From Babylonia areolata (Eukaryota; Mollusca; Gastropoda; Neogastropoda; Buccinidae), in NCBI RefSeq assembly GCF_041734735.1, contig NC_134878.1:40360329-40424328 (forward strand): a DNA stretch of 64,000 bases, written 5' to 3'. The notes beneath the pieces are model-generated. The model was not told the origin of the DNA, did no database searches, and saw only the letters and a program-made list of their open reading frames with translations. This document shows, piece by piece, positions 22,886 through 33,841 of this stretch. The translations under genes were made by a program, and so were the position numbers. Within the stretch, counting starts at the first letter, position 1, and each line of letters begins with the position of its first letter.

Positions 22886-23882
22886 GCTACATGCACAGAC
22901 TAAAACTTTTTTTTTTTAAAGTGGTATAGGCAACACATGTCAAATACATAAAACCAGAAGTTCTGGGGCGAGCAAATCTGACAAGAATACATTTCTACAT
23001 AAAACAACAACAACAACAGGGATTGAAGAATGGACATACAAAAGCGTTGTGAGACGCTGTTGACAAAACAAACGAACAAGAAACCACACACACACACACA
23101 CACAAAATCCCAACCTAATAATAGCTCAATTCATACAGTTATCACTGGGACCTATTTTCTTCATACTTTCAGTCAAACAAATTAAAAAAAACAAAAAACA
23201 ATGCATTCACACAGATATGACTAAATTTTCAAAAAATCATTAAAAACAAACAAGCAAAACAAAACAAAAAAATAATGAAAAAAACCCCCGCTTTCCCCCT
23301 CTTATCACTGTAAAAAAAAGTGTCAAGTATTTTGATGAAAACTCCAGATCTAATCCTACACCACATTTTAAAGCAGTGGTTTATCATTTACTGTCCATTG
23401 CATAGATTTTTCCAACAGCTTAGTTTGTTTCTAAAATGTGCCAGGGCTGAATTAAAAAGAAAAAGAAACAAAAGAAACAAAATAATGTCATAGAATAAAG
23501 AAATGCACAGTCATCACAATACATATTTTCTGTTTTCTTTACATAAACAAAAATCACTTCACATACATTTAATGATTCATGATTGAATTTTCCATGTCCA
23601 TTTTATGTTTTCTTTTTTCAAAAACAAAAAAAATCCTGCCTAATACCTAATCATCAACTTCTCCATTTTCTTTTTAAAAAAAGCAACATAAACAACAACA
23701 AAAAACAACTCACATTCTCATCACTATAAGGCATGTTATATATATATATATCTGTATTCCCATCAACAGTTTGTATTGTTCAAAATAAATGAAAAATAAA
23801 AAATCCACCACATACCCGTTCACCTACTTCTCAAATTTCCTTTCTCATGTTAAAAAAAAAACAACCCCCACCCACCCACACA
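22882..23882. repeat. AT-rich DNA with degenerate tandem motif
   Basis: Words such as CATCAACTTCTCCATTTTC with AAAACAAC runs recur at 23,630-23,690 and 23,800-23,850 and again at 24,630 and 24,780. This suggests a decayed satellite of roughly 150-170 bp. No gene. Confidence 0.55.
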
Positions 23883-24695
23883 AAAAATGTGACCCACCTA
23901 ACCACCACCACACCCTTCCACAAAATATAAAAAGACATGACGATCATATTGTGATACACTGCATTTCTTATTTCTAAGTTCCTTTATATATATCTTATTC
24001 TGTATCATGTATGTGGTAACACAATACCTCTTTTTTTTTAAATGCTGAATTTCAGTTATGATGCCTAATTTATTGCATGATTGGATTTTATTATGGAAAT
24101 TGGTTTTATGTGGTATTTGTTTAGATGCTTTTATTGTGTGTTTTACAATTCCCACATCATCACTGATGTCAATTTCTTCTCTTAGAAATGAAAGTATCAT
24201 CACACTTATATTGTCATCAATGTTCAATGTTTTGTTATTTTCCTTTGAATTTGATGTATATCAAAAACAAAAAACAAAAACACGTAAACAAACAAAACAC
24301 ACACACAGTTTTCTATGTTTTTGTGTGTTGCTGTGAGATCTGCAATGACAAACCATTAACAACCCATTGCATAGATTTGCCAGCACCGCAGTCTTATTCT
24401 CTGAGTGTTAAAACAAACAATAATGATATTGTGATGATGCTATTTATTTATTGAAAAAAGAAGAAAAAAACCCATACATAGTGAATCACTGAATGATGTC
24501 ATTTTCTTCACTAAAAAAAATACCACATCATCACATTCACAGTTGCCAGTGTCTTCTCAGTTTCCTTTGTAGTATAGAAATGTAAACAAACAATACAAAT
24601 TTTTCAATTTTTTAAATATAATAAAGATAAACCCCACCGCATGCCCAGTTATCAACAACTTCATTTCCACTGCCATAAAAAATGTTTTTTTCTTC
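23883..24695. repeat. Segmental duplication, copy 2
   Basis: Direct-orientation partner of 17,168-17,940, starting 6.7 kb away. The Tx1 LINE at 18,950-22,850 lies between the copies. Confidence 0.88.
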
Positions 24696-24888
24696 AAATA
24701 AAAGAAATCACCCCACACACATTCATGATTGAATTTTCCTTGTCCTTCATTCTACTTTTTCTTTAAAAAAAAAAAAAATCCCTGCCATAAACCCAGTTAT
24801 CTTCAATTCTCCATTTTCTTTGTAATAAAACAAAAACAAACAAAAAAACTCACATTCTCATCACTATAAGATGTGAGTGGAACCACTC
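24696..24888. repeat. Further unit of the AT-rich motif
   Basis: TCATGATTGAATTTTCC and AACTCACATTCTCATCACTA match 23,570-23,730 in the same order, so 23,560-23,740 and 24,695-24,870 are also copies of each other. Confidence 0.7.
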
Positions 24889-24943
24889 CCCCCCCCCCCC
24901 CCCCCCCCCTTCCGCCCTCCCCCCCCCCCCCCCCCCCCCCCCC
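24889..24943. repeat. Poly-C tracts
   Basis: Two long C-runs separated by TTCCGCCCT. The + strand is pure pyrimidine/C, followed by CA-rich sequence. Confidence 0.95.
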
Positions 24944-25755
24944 ACTATCTCTTCCTTGCATTCACACACACACACACCACACATACGCCCATCCACACAC
25001 ACCCATACCCCTCACACCCCCTCCTCCCCCCACACAATTTGGATACAGCCTATTCTGTACAACAGTCAAAAAGCAGCAAAAGTTATTTGTTTAACAACTG
25101 AACTGACACAGGAATAAAGCATTTTTTAAGTTCTAAGAGTTTTAAATTTATGAGTCCTGTAGCCTCTTCCAGATGACAAAAGTTTGTAGTATTTACTGAG
25201 TCCATGGCTGCTGTCTCTTGAGATCATTTTTTATTTTTGTGCGACTCGCTGTTCAAAGAGATATTACCGCAAACATTCTCTATCCTGTTCAAGACATTCT
25301 TACATTTCACACTTCACACAAATGAATGTTGGGAAACCGTAAGCAAAGCCTTTCTGTTCGTTGTCTACAGATTTCAAATGGAAAGATAGAAATGAACAGA
25401 TCCAATCAGAAAATTCCAGCTTCGCGCTTTTCTTCAAACCAGGTTTTGACAGAATGGCCAAGAGAATTATGGGGATGAAGTGAGAGAGATAGTAGGGCAG
25501 GTGAGAAAACATCCATGGAGAAAGTCTTCATTTTTATATTCTTCATTTTCAAGACTTCATTTCATTTACATCCACTGATCCAGTGAAGTATTTTCAAGTA
25601 AAGGAATCTTTCATTTGTAACATACTGATACTGAGTGATAATACTTTGTAAATTTGTTATCATAACTAATCAACAACTTTAGACTTGACCTTGAAAAATG
25701 TGTTGACCAATTGGTTTTAATGATCCATTCACCATGGCGTGAAGAAAACTGTATC
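24944..25755. other. No recognised gene
   Basis: CA-rich start, then unremarkable sequence. One 70-codon minus-strand open frame (25,300-25,512) has no recognisable motif. Confidence 0.5.
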
Positions 25756-26048
25756 AGTCCCTTCCCCACTCTCTCACCTACCGACGCTCAAGAGTCCCAC
25801 AGGTGCAGATACTGCCACGTGTAGAACGGCCTCAGCAGGTGCAGGTTTTTTCTTCGGAGTTCCGTCTCCTATGAGGACTTCCAACCAAGGATAAGAGCTT
25901 CCCCTGCCCTTTGGTCATCCTCTTCCGCCTTCACAGCCGTTCGGAAAGGTTTCCTCCTCCGCCTGGTCCGTCGTTGGGAGACTTCACATGCGGCAGGTAG
26001 TACTGGGTTACATGGTACCAGTAGCAAGGGCTATGCCCCTGACCTGAC
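25756..26048 (-). mobile_element. RTE-type LINE fragment (5' region)
   Basis: The reverse complement aligns with 53,325-53,590, the 5' region of the RTE element on the + strand. Shared landmarks: GGGCATAGCCCTTGCTACTG, ATGTAACCCAGTACTACCTG, CGACGGAC, AAAGGGCAG, GGAGACGGAACTCCGAAGA and the cysteine-rich CACCTG repeats. Only this 5' part is present. It has an extra ~25 bp relative to the other copy. Confidence 0.88.
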
Positions 26049-26939
26049 TACTTGGTGAGTCCAATAAAATAAAGGGGGTGGAAGCAAAAACTATCCTCTC
26101 CCTACCCCTCACAACACAAACAAAGATGAAGGTTTCCACTCACATACACATATGTCAGTTTGCTTATACTATAGTACCAATGAAAGAATACATAAAAATA
26201 GTTAATTTTTTTCATGCATACAATTCACTTTCATAATGAAGACCTTTCACATGCCACAGATCTATCAGAGGACAAGTCCATGACAAACAAATTCTTCACT
26301 CAGTATGGAAAAGGCATTGAAAGCAGTTGTGGTCAAACAGTGAAGAGTTGAGACATGGGATGGAGGTTCCTCACCGTACCGCGCGCGTGTGTGTGTGTGT
26401 GTGTGATTCAGAAGTGGATGCCTACCATACCAATTTTTACAACAGTGTGGTCATAGTCCATCATTATATATATACATATAATGGGATAATGAAGGGTCAT
26501 AATGGGATAATGTGATGTGTATGTGTGTGGAGGGGAGGGGGGGTGCAGAGTGTAAATGAAGGGGAACAAAATCCAGGATAATGGTGGATGGATACAGTCA
26601 CAACAGCGCAAGTCTTCAACGACTGCGCACACACGTAACACGCAGAGTACTGTCAGAAGCATCCCCACTGACATGCCTAAACTTTCGGCAGAAAACGTCA
26701 ATGATACCAGACTTGCTTCACACACAGCAAATGGTCCTGATGACGAAGGGAAGGCAAAGAGGGGGAGAGAGGGTGAAGAAAGAGCGAGAGGGAGGTCATG
26801 CAACAGTCTCTGCCAGAGAACAGGCCCACCACCTGTCAGTAAGCAGGACTGTCCCACTATCACCAGACATCCATGGAATGGTCAGCATCACCAGCTGCAG
26901 CAAATGCTATTACACCAAAATTCTGGCTCTGTGTAAATT
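26049..26939. other. No recognised gene
   Basis: Contains a short (GT)n at 26,387-26,404. Two overlapping open frames around 26,410-26,940 show biased composition but no motif. Confidence 0.5.
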
Positions 26940-27165
26940 ATGAAAATTAGACAGGTCCATAAATGAGGAAATCGCCATCCAGTACTACACACCAGGCCCT
27001 GACCTGGAACCCCCAGGGGAGAAGGAAGAGAGGACGGCCCAAGAACAGTTGGAGGCAGGACACTGAAGCAGAGCTAATGAGGCTGGGATCCAGCTGGAGG
27101 GATGCAGAAAGGACAGCCCAGGGCCACGTTCGGTGGAGAAACGTTGTCGATGGCCTATACTGCAC
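26940..27165 (+). mobile_element. RTE-type LINE fragment (C-terminus of ORF2)
   Basis: Encodes the conserved C-terminal block of RTE-like reverse transcriptases: NPQGRRKRGRPKNSWR, then EAELMRLGSSWRDAER, and HVRWRNVVDGLYC. Nothing upstream belongs to it, so it is a 5'-truncated insertion. Confidence 0.87.
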
Positions 27166-29190
27166 AGAGAGCCAAGGGCCTACGTACCTTAAGTATAAAT
27201 GGGCCCAAAACAACAAATTCATGCTTACACAGACCAAGGCATCCACCCTGTATACCACCCTGTATACATAAACCATCACCTTATTTATGCTTACAAAGAA
27301 ATATGATTAGGCTTTTTATGTATTCTTAAGCATTTCCCCCCAGCAACCACTCTTCCCTGCATTATGAATCATGGAAAAAATTAGAAAAAAAGAAAGAAAG
27401 AAAACCTGCGTTTTGCATGATCATAAAGAATATCAAAATGGAACAAGGAAAGTGTGCATTCCTTTTTCATCTAACATATATCAGATTTTAACCTGTCAAT
27501 CTTATATCCAAGATCCTGCCCTACTTTAGATGAAACCGCTTGTACCGCATATGAGGGTGTCTTCATGAGCTAGCTGCCTACCTAAGTGTGTCAAGCTCTT
27601 GGAACTAAGAACATGTGCTACTCTAGCTTAAACAATTTGTTTTACGCCACTGCCTGTCTATCATATTAAGCCCTTGGATGCAAGGCCCTACCCAACATCA
27701 GGTGAAATAACTTGTCTTATATTACTGCATGCCTAAGTTTTTAGGCAGGAAAAAAGCACGAGACAGGGGTGATAGTTTTGTGAAAGGCGTATAAATAAAA
27801 GAACTGGATGTAATGTAATATTCATCACTTGCTGGTCCCACACACAATTTGGTTTGTTTATTTATCTATTTATCTAGACATCTTGCTAGCGCATATTCTT
27901 GAAACTATGCACCTGAGGTGGAAAGTGGACAATTTCAAATTGTTATAAATAGGTGTGTACAGGAAATGGTGCGCCCATACCCCTTCTTATACCCACCTGT
28001 GGGAGAAAAAATGGGAAGTGGGAAAATTAAAGGAAAGAATCAAGGGAACATGTGGGACAAGCAGTACATGAACTGAAATGTGGCAGTGAAAATACGAAGA
28101 GAAATGGTAAGTGAAGATATGGAGGGAAATATGAAATGAAATATACTGCAAAACCTAAACTGCTGGTCCTACACAGAATTTGGTTTCAGGTGGAAAGTGG
28201 ACAATTTCAACATTGTTATAAACAGGTGTGTATTGGAAGTTGTGTGCCTATACTCCTTCTTCTACCAACCTGTGGGAGAAAAAATGAGAACTGAGTGGGA
28301 AAATTAAAGAATCAAGGGAATGCGTAGGGCCAGCAGTATACATACAGAGTTGGAATGCGGTGGGGAACATGTGAAACTGGCTGTAGTCAAGAACTGGATC
28401 CATGGAATGTAGTGAGAAACTGAAGGAGAGTGGTAATACAGAAAAATATGAATGGAACTAATTGTGGGTGGAGATTATTTTGCATATGCTTTTATATAAC
28501 TGAACACATGCCTGTCTGAATGTGCACAAACAGGATGAAATGATGGGGAGGATGTAACACGTGCTGAATCACCTACACTGTATTAATCATAATAAGAGAT
28601 TCTGAAGTGCAGGTACGTTGTGAAAAAAAAAGTGGAGAACCCATTCCCCCTTTCTATGCCCACTTTTCAAATCAAATCAAATCATTGTCTTATTAACACA
28701 GCCGATCATACAGCCCATCTATAACCACCTATGGGAGGAATGGAATGGGGAAGAGCTGGAACAGGGGAATATTCCAGTGAGGAGGCAGGGATGGAAAGAC
28801 ATTGAAATAGGAAGGGAGTGGAATGTGTTGAGAAACAGGGAAGGGCAACAGACTAACACACTGGTAATAAAGATAAACCCAACCCAATGAGCCTGATGAG
28901 CAGTTAAATTCCTCACCTCAATAAAGACTTATTTTTGAGATTCTTCAGAGCACTGGAAGTACTCTGTCTTGAGAATGATATTATCACCAAGAGAACTGAA
29001 CGGGTAGAGATGTCCAAGCTATCTAAAAGTCTTCCAGTCATGGGGAAATGGCCACACTACCTTGTAGGTGGACTTTGGAAAATCAAAGACTAAGGGAGTA
29101 AATCCCCAGAAAAAATCTGGAGTGGAACCCCAAAGGTGGCTGAAACACAAGGAAACCATCTACAAGGGAAATGAACAGAGAACCAGAAAG
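27166..29190. repeat. No gene; contains a ~230-bp duplication
   Basis: 27,832-28,090 and 28,162-28,368 are copies in the same orientation. Shared phrases: CTGGTCC, AATTTGGTTT, AGGTGGAAAGTGGACAATTT, TTGTTATAAA, CCTGTGGGAGAAAAAATG, ATCAAGGGAA and AGCAGTA. Copy 1 carries an extra ~60 bp. No coding motif is recognised in the rest. Confidence 0.75.
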
Positions 29191-29194
29191 AAGC

Positions 29195-29398
29195 ATACTG
29201 TATGTGTTGGAGCCTGGAACAAAAGGACACTGGAGAACAACAAGCATAATCATAGTGGCAGAACAGAACTTCGAACAGCACTCACTGGTTGTAAACTCCG
29301 GAGCACTGTACAACACCGACGTTGCCGCCCTCACCGAACACACCTGACAGACACTGGGGAGATCACTGGGGTTGGCTGCACTTTCTTTTGGTCATGAA
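29195..29398 (+). mobile_element. RTE-type LINE fragment (start of endonuclease)
   Basis: VCVGAWNKRTLENN followed by GRTELRTALTG and, in the next frame, YNTDVAALTEHT correspond to the N-terminal endonuclease block seen at ~53,968-54,100 (LTLGAWIVRTLWD ... DIAALSETRF). At least one frameshift and one stop. It abuts SINE B at 29,415. Confidence 0.8.
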
Positions 29399-29414
29399 AA
29401 ACTCACTGTTTGTG

Positions 29415-29648
29415 TCTAGAATTTTACCGGAGGACAACCCTTATATTGCCGAGGGTTCTTTTTTCAGTGTGCACAGTACGTAATGCACACAGAACCTCGG
29501 TTTATCGTCTCATCCGAATGACTAGAAGCTCAATTTGATTTTTCCAGTCAAACTTGAAGAAAGGGCGAGAGTGGGAATCGAACCCAGACCCTCACAGACA
29601 CTGTATTGGCAGACAAGTGTCTTAACCATTCTGCCGCCTTCCTCCTTA
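29415..29648 (-). mobile_element. SINE B, partial (tail half missing)
   Basis: Reverse complement begins AAGGAGGAAGGCGGCAGAAT, then GGTTAAGACAC (A box) and GGGTTCGATTCCC (B box), and continues through the shared core down to CCGGTAAAATT. The ~160 bp nearest the tail, present in the 37,929 and 44,988 copies, is absent. Confidence 0.88.
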
Positions 29649-29686
29649 GCATTGAGGCAAATCATGGGGATGCTCCTGAACAACTA

Positions 29687-29791
<105 letters not shown>

Positions 29792-30199
29792 TCGTGATGC
29801 TGTGAAACCAGGACTAAGCATTTTTTCTGTCTTGTTTTTGTTTTCCCATATGAAAAAGACGCCTGTTGCTGAAAACTAACTTGTCTGTTTCAGGTTGTCA
29901 ATCAAAGAGCAGTACTTTACACTTTATGGGTGAGATGGCTAGGTACGGAGGATGGGTGGTGAGAGGGAGTTCATGAGGGTGGAGATAGAAAGAGGAGTCG
30001 GAAGAGGTGGGTGGTGGGACGGGGTGCGTGTGTGTGTATGTGACAAACCAAAAGTGGTCAACCTTGTGTGGTACCGCACTTTAAAAACAAGGGTCATTGC
30101 ATAGTGTCCTCCATTCCATGTCTCCTGTGTGTCCATCATATTACATATGACAAAATGTTGCTGATCTCCTGTGACATCAGTGACTATCAGTCTATACCA

Positions 30200-31255
30200 C
30201 TGTCTAACACACCATGACAGCAGTGACTACCAGTCTATACCACCATCACACCATGACAGCAATGACTGCCAGTCTATACCACCATCACACCATGACAGCA
30301 GTGACTACTAGTCTATACCACCATCACACCATGACAGCAGTAACTACCAGTCTATACCACCATCACACCATGACAGCAGTAACTACCAGTCTATACCACC
30401 ATCACACCATGACAGCAATGACTGCCAGTCTATACCACCATCACACCATGACAGCAGTAACTACCAGTCTATACCACCATCACACCATGACAGCAGTGAC
30501 TACCAGTCTATACCACCATCACACCATGACAGCAATGACTGCCAGTCTATACCACCATCACACCATGACAGCAGTGACTACTAGTCTATACCACCATCAC
30601 ACCATGACAGCAGTAACTACCAGTCTATACCACCATCACACCATGACAGCAGTAACTACCAGTCTATACCACTGTATATCTCACACCATGACAGCGGTGA
30701 CTGCCAGTCTATACCACCATCACACCATGACATCAGTGACTACCAGTCTTTACCACCATCACACCATGACATCAGTGACTACCAGTCTATACCACTGTAT
30801 ATCTCACACCATGACAGCAGTGACTACCAGTCTATACCACTGTATATCTCACACCATGACAGCAGTAACTACCAGTATATACCACTGTATATCTCACACC
30901 ATGACATCAGTGACTACCAGTCTCTACCACCATCACACCATGACATCAGTGACTACCAGTCTATACCACTGTATATTTCACACCATGACAGCAGTGACTA
31001 CCAGTCTATACCACTGTATATCTCACACCATGACAGCAGTGACTACCAGTCTATACCACTGTATATCTCACACCATGACAGCAGTAACTACCAGTATATA
31101 CCACTGTATATCACACACCATGACATCAGTGACTACCAGTCTCTACAACCATCACACCATGACATCAGTGACTACCAGTCTATACCACTATATATCTCAC
31201 ACCATGACAGCAGTGACTGCCAGTCTTTACCAATGTCTATATCACACACCATAAC
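30200..31255. repeat. 39/45-bp minisatellite, left block
   Basis: The core ACCATGACAGCAGTGACTAC / CAGTCTATACCAC repeats about 25 times with two spacer types: CATCAC (39-bp unit) and TGTATATCTCAC (45-bp unit). 39-bp units dominate on the left and 45-bp units on the right. Because both are multiples of three and lack stops, a 346-codon frame stays open across it; this is not taken as a gene. Confidence 0.95.
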
Positions 31256-31267
31256 AGCAATAACTAA

Positions 31268-31945
31268 CTGATGACCCTGCGTGCCCACTCTGCCATGGCA
31301 GACAAACAGTGGAACACGTCCTCAGTTCATGCAAAACGGCGTTGAGCCAAGGACTGTACACATGGAGGCACAACCAAGTGCTAAAAGAAATTGCGCACGT
31401 GGTGAGCACTGTCCAAGGAGCACAAACGCCACCAGAAGTTCCAGTAGAGTTCCGCTCTGCAGAAGGCAATAATGTCTGGCCAGGAACAGCATCCACAGTT
31501 TTCAAAGCATGGAAACGTGGGCTGCTTGATGGTGCTGAAGACTAGGAATGCACACTTGACCTACCAGAGGGGAAGAAACACCAAGAAATCATCAGCAAGA
31601 GCAGCATGAGGCCTGACACAGTACTCCACTCCAAGGCAACGAAACAAACGATTCTGATTGACCTCACCGTGCCATACAAAAGCAGAATGGAGGAAGCCCA
31701 CATCTACAAGACCGAGAAGTATGCTAGTCTAGCCAGCAGCCTGAGAGAATCTGGCTTCCAAGCCAAAGTCTAAAGTCCTCGCCATAGAGATTGGTGCAAG
31801 AGGGTTTGTGAGCGCATCTGCCTACAGCCTCATGAAACAGCTGTCGATTTCTGGCAGAGAGAGAACATGGGCTCTCAAGGCAATGGCAGAAGCAGCAGAA
31901 AAGAGTTTCAGTTGGATCTGGTCCAGGTGGTAAATTTTCCAACTC
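31268..31945 (+). mobile_element. R2-like LINE, 3' end: CCHC zinc finger and restriction-like endonuclease
   Basis: Encodes ACPLCHGRQTVEHVLSSCKT, a C-x2-C-x7-H-x4-C zinc finger. It is followed by LYTWRHNQVLKEIA and then a restriction-like nuclease region with MRPDTVL, ILIDLTVPYKSRMEEA and KTEKYASLASSLRESGF. The segment ends near SFSWIWSRW. This order (zinc finger, then PD-D/E-type nuclease at the C-terminus) is that of R2/NeSL-type non-LTR elements, which lack the AP endonuclease. There is a stop near 31,544 and a frameshift near 31,770. The RT domain is absent (5' truncation). It lies inside the minisatellite. Confidence 0.78.
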
Positions 31946-31951
31946 AAACTA

Positions 31952-32214
31952 GGTGTACTATAGCTCAGTGGTTAAATCGTCTGCCAGAAAAGGTGACTCA
32001 GTCCTGAAGTGGCGACCACCCTGGAGGCACGGGTTCGAACCTGCTGAGGACCAGGGGGAAAAAAAGCAGCAATACAAGGGCATCCAGGAGTCATGACCTG
32101 GGTGCGGGTCGGCCCCTTAGAGTGTAAGGAGTTAAGGGCTGAAACACTTGAATGAGGGGGCTTCTTCTCTGAAGACCTTGTACTGTCCAGCTCTCCCTAG
32201 AGTTTTTTTTTTTT
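31952..32214 (+). mobile_element. tRNA-derived SINE (family C)
   Basis: The A box TATAGCTCAGTGGTTAAAT (31,960-31,978) and B box GGGTTCGAACCTG (32,031-32,043) are well kept. A ~150-bp unrelated body follows, ending in a T-run (32,203-32,214). It starts within ~10 bp of the R2-like coding end, so either it inserted there or the two arrived together. Confidence 0.8.
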
Positions 32215-32375
32215 ATCACAGTCTTTACCACTGTATATCACACACCATGACAACAATGACTACCAGTCTTTACCACTGTCTATCACACACCATGACAACA
32301 GTGACTACCAGTCTTTACCACTGTCTATCACACACCATGACAACAGTGACGACAGTCTATGCCACAATCACAACA
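32215..32375. repeat. Minisatellite, right block
   Basis: Resumes the 30,200-31,255 array (ACCATGACAACAGTGACTAC, CAGTCTTTACCACTGTCTA) for about three and a half units after the R2-like/SINE insertion. Confidence 0.92.
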
Positions 32376-33328
32376 TGACAGCATCAAAGATCACAAGCAG
32401 GCAGTGTCTATGCACATAACAAAGCTGTGTTTATCACATGTCAGTCTACACACTCAAACCTGTATAGTTCTCTCTCTTTCACACGCACATGTGCATGCGC
32501 ACGCATGCAGACCAGCAGAAAACCTCCATTTGACAAGAGCAGAATACAACAGAAAACACATTACTTGGGATATATGGACTTTGACTACCCCATTCTCTTG
32601 TCTTTTATCTTTGTATTTATCTTTATTGTTTCTTGTTTTCTTTTTCTTCCTTTTATATAAGCCTACATATAAAACTTTTTTTCTATTATTTCTTCTTCTT
32701 TAAAAGCAAACAATTTTTTCTGTCTTTTCTTTTTCCTATACCTTTCCATTTTGCTTCAGAGAAAGATTTGTGAACGCCTCATCACTTACTGGATCATGCC
32801 CCAAACTGCCATAAAAATATCCACAGAATCAGTAGGAATTCACAGTTAAAAATTGTAAAGCATGCGAGTTAATACCCTTGAACTGATCACGATGAAACGA
32901 AAAAATTTCCAGTCTTGACTTTTCTCAAAATGAAGTTCTTTTCCCTTCTTACGACGTTAAGAAGTACTTGTACTTGGCTCTACATGTTATTAGTTTAACA
33001 AAATACCCAATTTTCATAGCAACTTTAAAACTATAAAACTAGAATGAACATAAAAGAGAAATTAAATCGACCGTGTTGTACTACATTCCCGGCGGGTGTA
33101 GCTAAACTTGTACATCTATCCAGATCTAGTGAAAACGGCTAAATGTTGCAGTGTGATTGCAGCGATAGCTATTAAAAAGATTTTCTTTTTCCCTTAAAGA
33201 TTTTTTGAATGCCCAAGATACACCAGAATAATATGATTTAAACAGCGTTCTCACTGCGAATACCGCAATTGATTTATCGCCCTTTAACAAAGTAAGTTCA
33301 AATGTTAAATTTTAGAACGTCAGTTAAC
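32376..33328. other. No recognised gene
   Basis: Mixed AT-rich sequence; only short open frames and no motif. Confidence 0.5.
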
Positions 33329-33400
33329 GAGCCACGATAGTGTAATGGATAAGGCAGTTTCTTCTCACCCGAACACGTAGGGTTCAAATCTGGTTATGAC
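33329..33400 (+). mobile_element. tRNA-like SINE head / tRNA pseudogene
   Basis: 72 bases with an A box (TAGTGTAATGGATAAGGC, as in tRNA-Arg-like genes) and a B box (GGGTTCAAATC), followed by a T-run. The acceptor and T stems do not pair properly, so it is not a working tRNA. The following ~140 bp includes the dispersed segment shared with 1,823-1,868. Confidence 0.65.
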
Positions 33401-33826
33401 TTTTTTTTCTTTCTTTTTTCTTTTTCTTTTTTTCTTTTTTAACGCGAAGCTTTATAATAACAAATACAGAACACATTTTAACGATTGGATTTTTTTTTTT
33501 AATGTATCACAAGTGAGTCTTGAAGGCCTTGCCTCTCTTGTTCTGTGGGTCATCCAACCTCATACTATTTTCCCCACCTTTCTTTTTTTTTTTTTTTTTT
33601 TAATAGGTTTTCCATCCTATTTTTCCATGTTAGTTTTTCTTCTTTAAAAACCACTATTTCTTTGGATGTAAAATACAACAAAAAAATAACAACATTGCAA
33701 GCGTACAAAATCAGTCACACTTGTCTGAGCAACCCTGAGCATGCACATAGAAAAGAAAACTAAATAGTTTGATGTTTAATGTGTTTTTGCGCATGTCTGT
33801 GCTTTTCTGCGCATTGAGTCTATTTC
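33401..33826. other. T-rich DNA, no gene
   Basis: Long T-runs and a copy (33,506-33,540) of the dispersed segment at 1,823. Nothing else recognised. Confidence 0.55.
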
Positions 33827-33841
33827 ACTCCCCTCTCAATC
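33827..33841. repeat. Target-site duplication, left (ACTCCCCTCTCAATC)
   Basis: 15 bases identical to 37,278-37,292, bordering the (GAA)n tail of the I-group LINE. Confidence 0.93.

Noticed and set aside
17168-24695. Direct repeats as long terminal repeats of a retroelement
   Set aside because: The enclosed sequence is a Tx1 LINE in the opposite orientation plus AT-rich filler; no gag, protease or integrase motif, and no typical LTR ends.
26408-26943. Overlapping 120-151-codon frames on both strands
   Set aside because: No conserved motif; overlapping frames in biased sequence, with no splice or start support.
30214-31254. 346-codon open frame (TMTAVTTSLYHHH repeats)
   Set aside because: It follows a 39/45-bp minisatellite whose units are multiples of three; openness is automatic. 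No promoter, splice or conserved flank supports a protein.
33329-33400. Functional tRNA gene
   Set aside because: A and B boxes are present but acceptor and T stems do not pair; a SINE head or pseudogene fits better.
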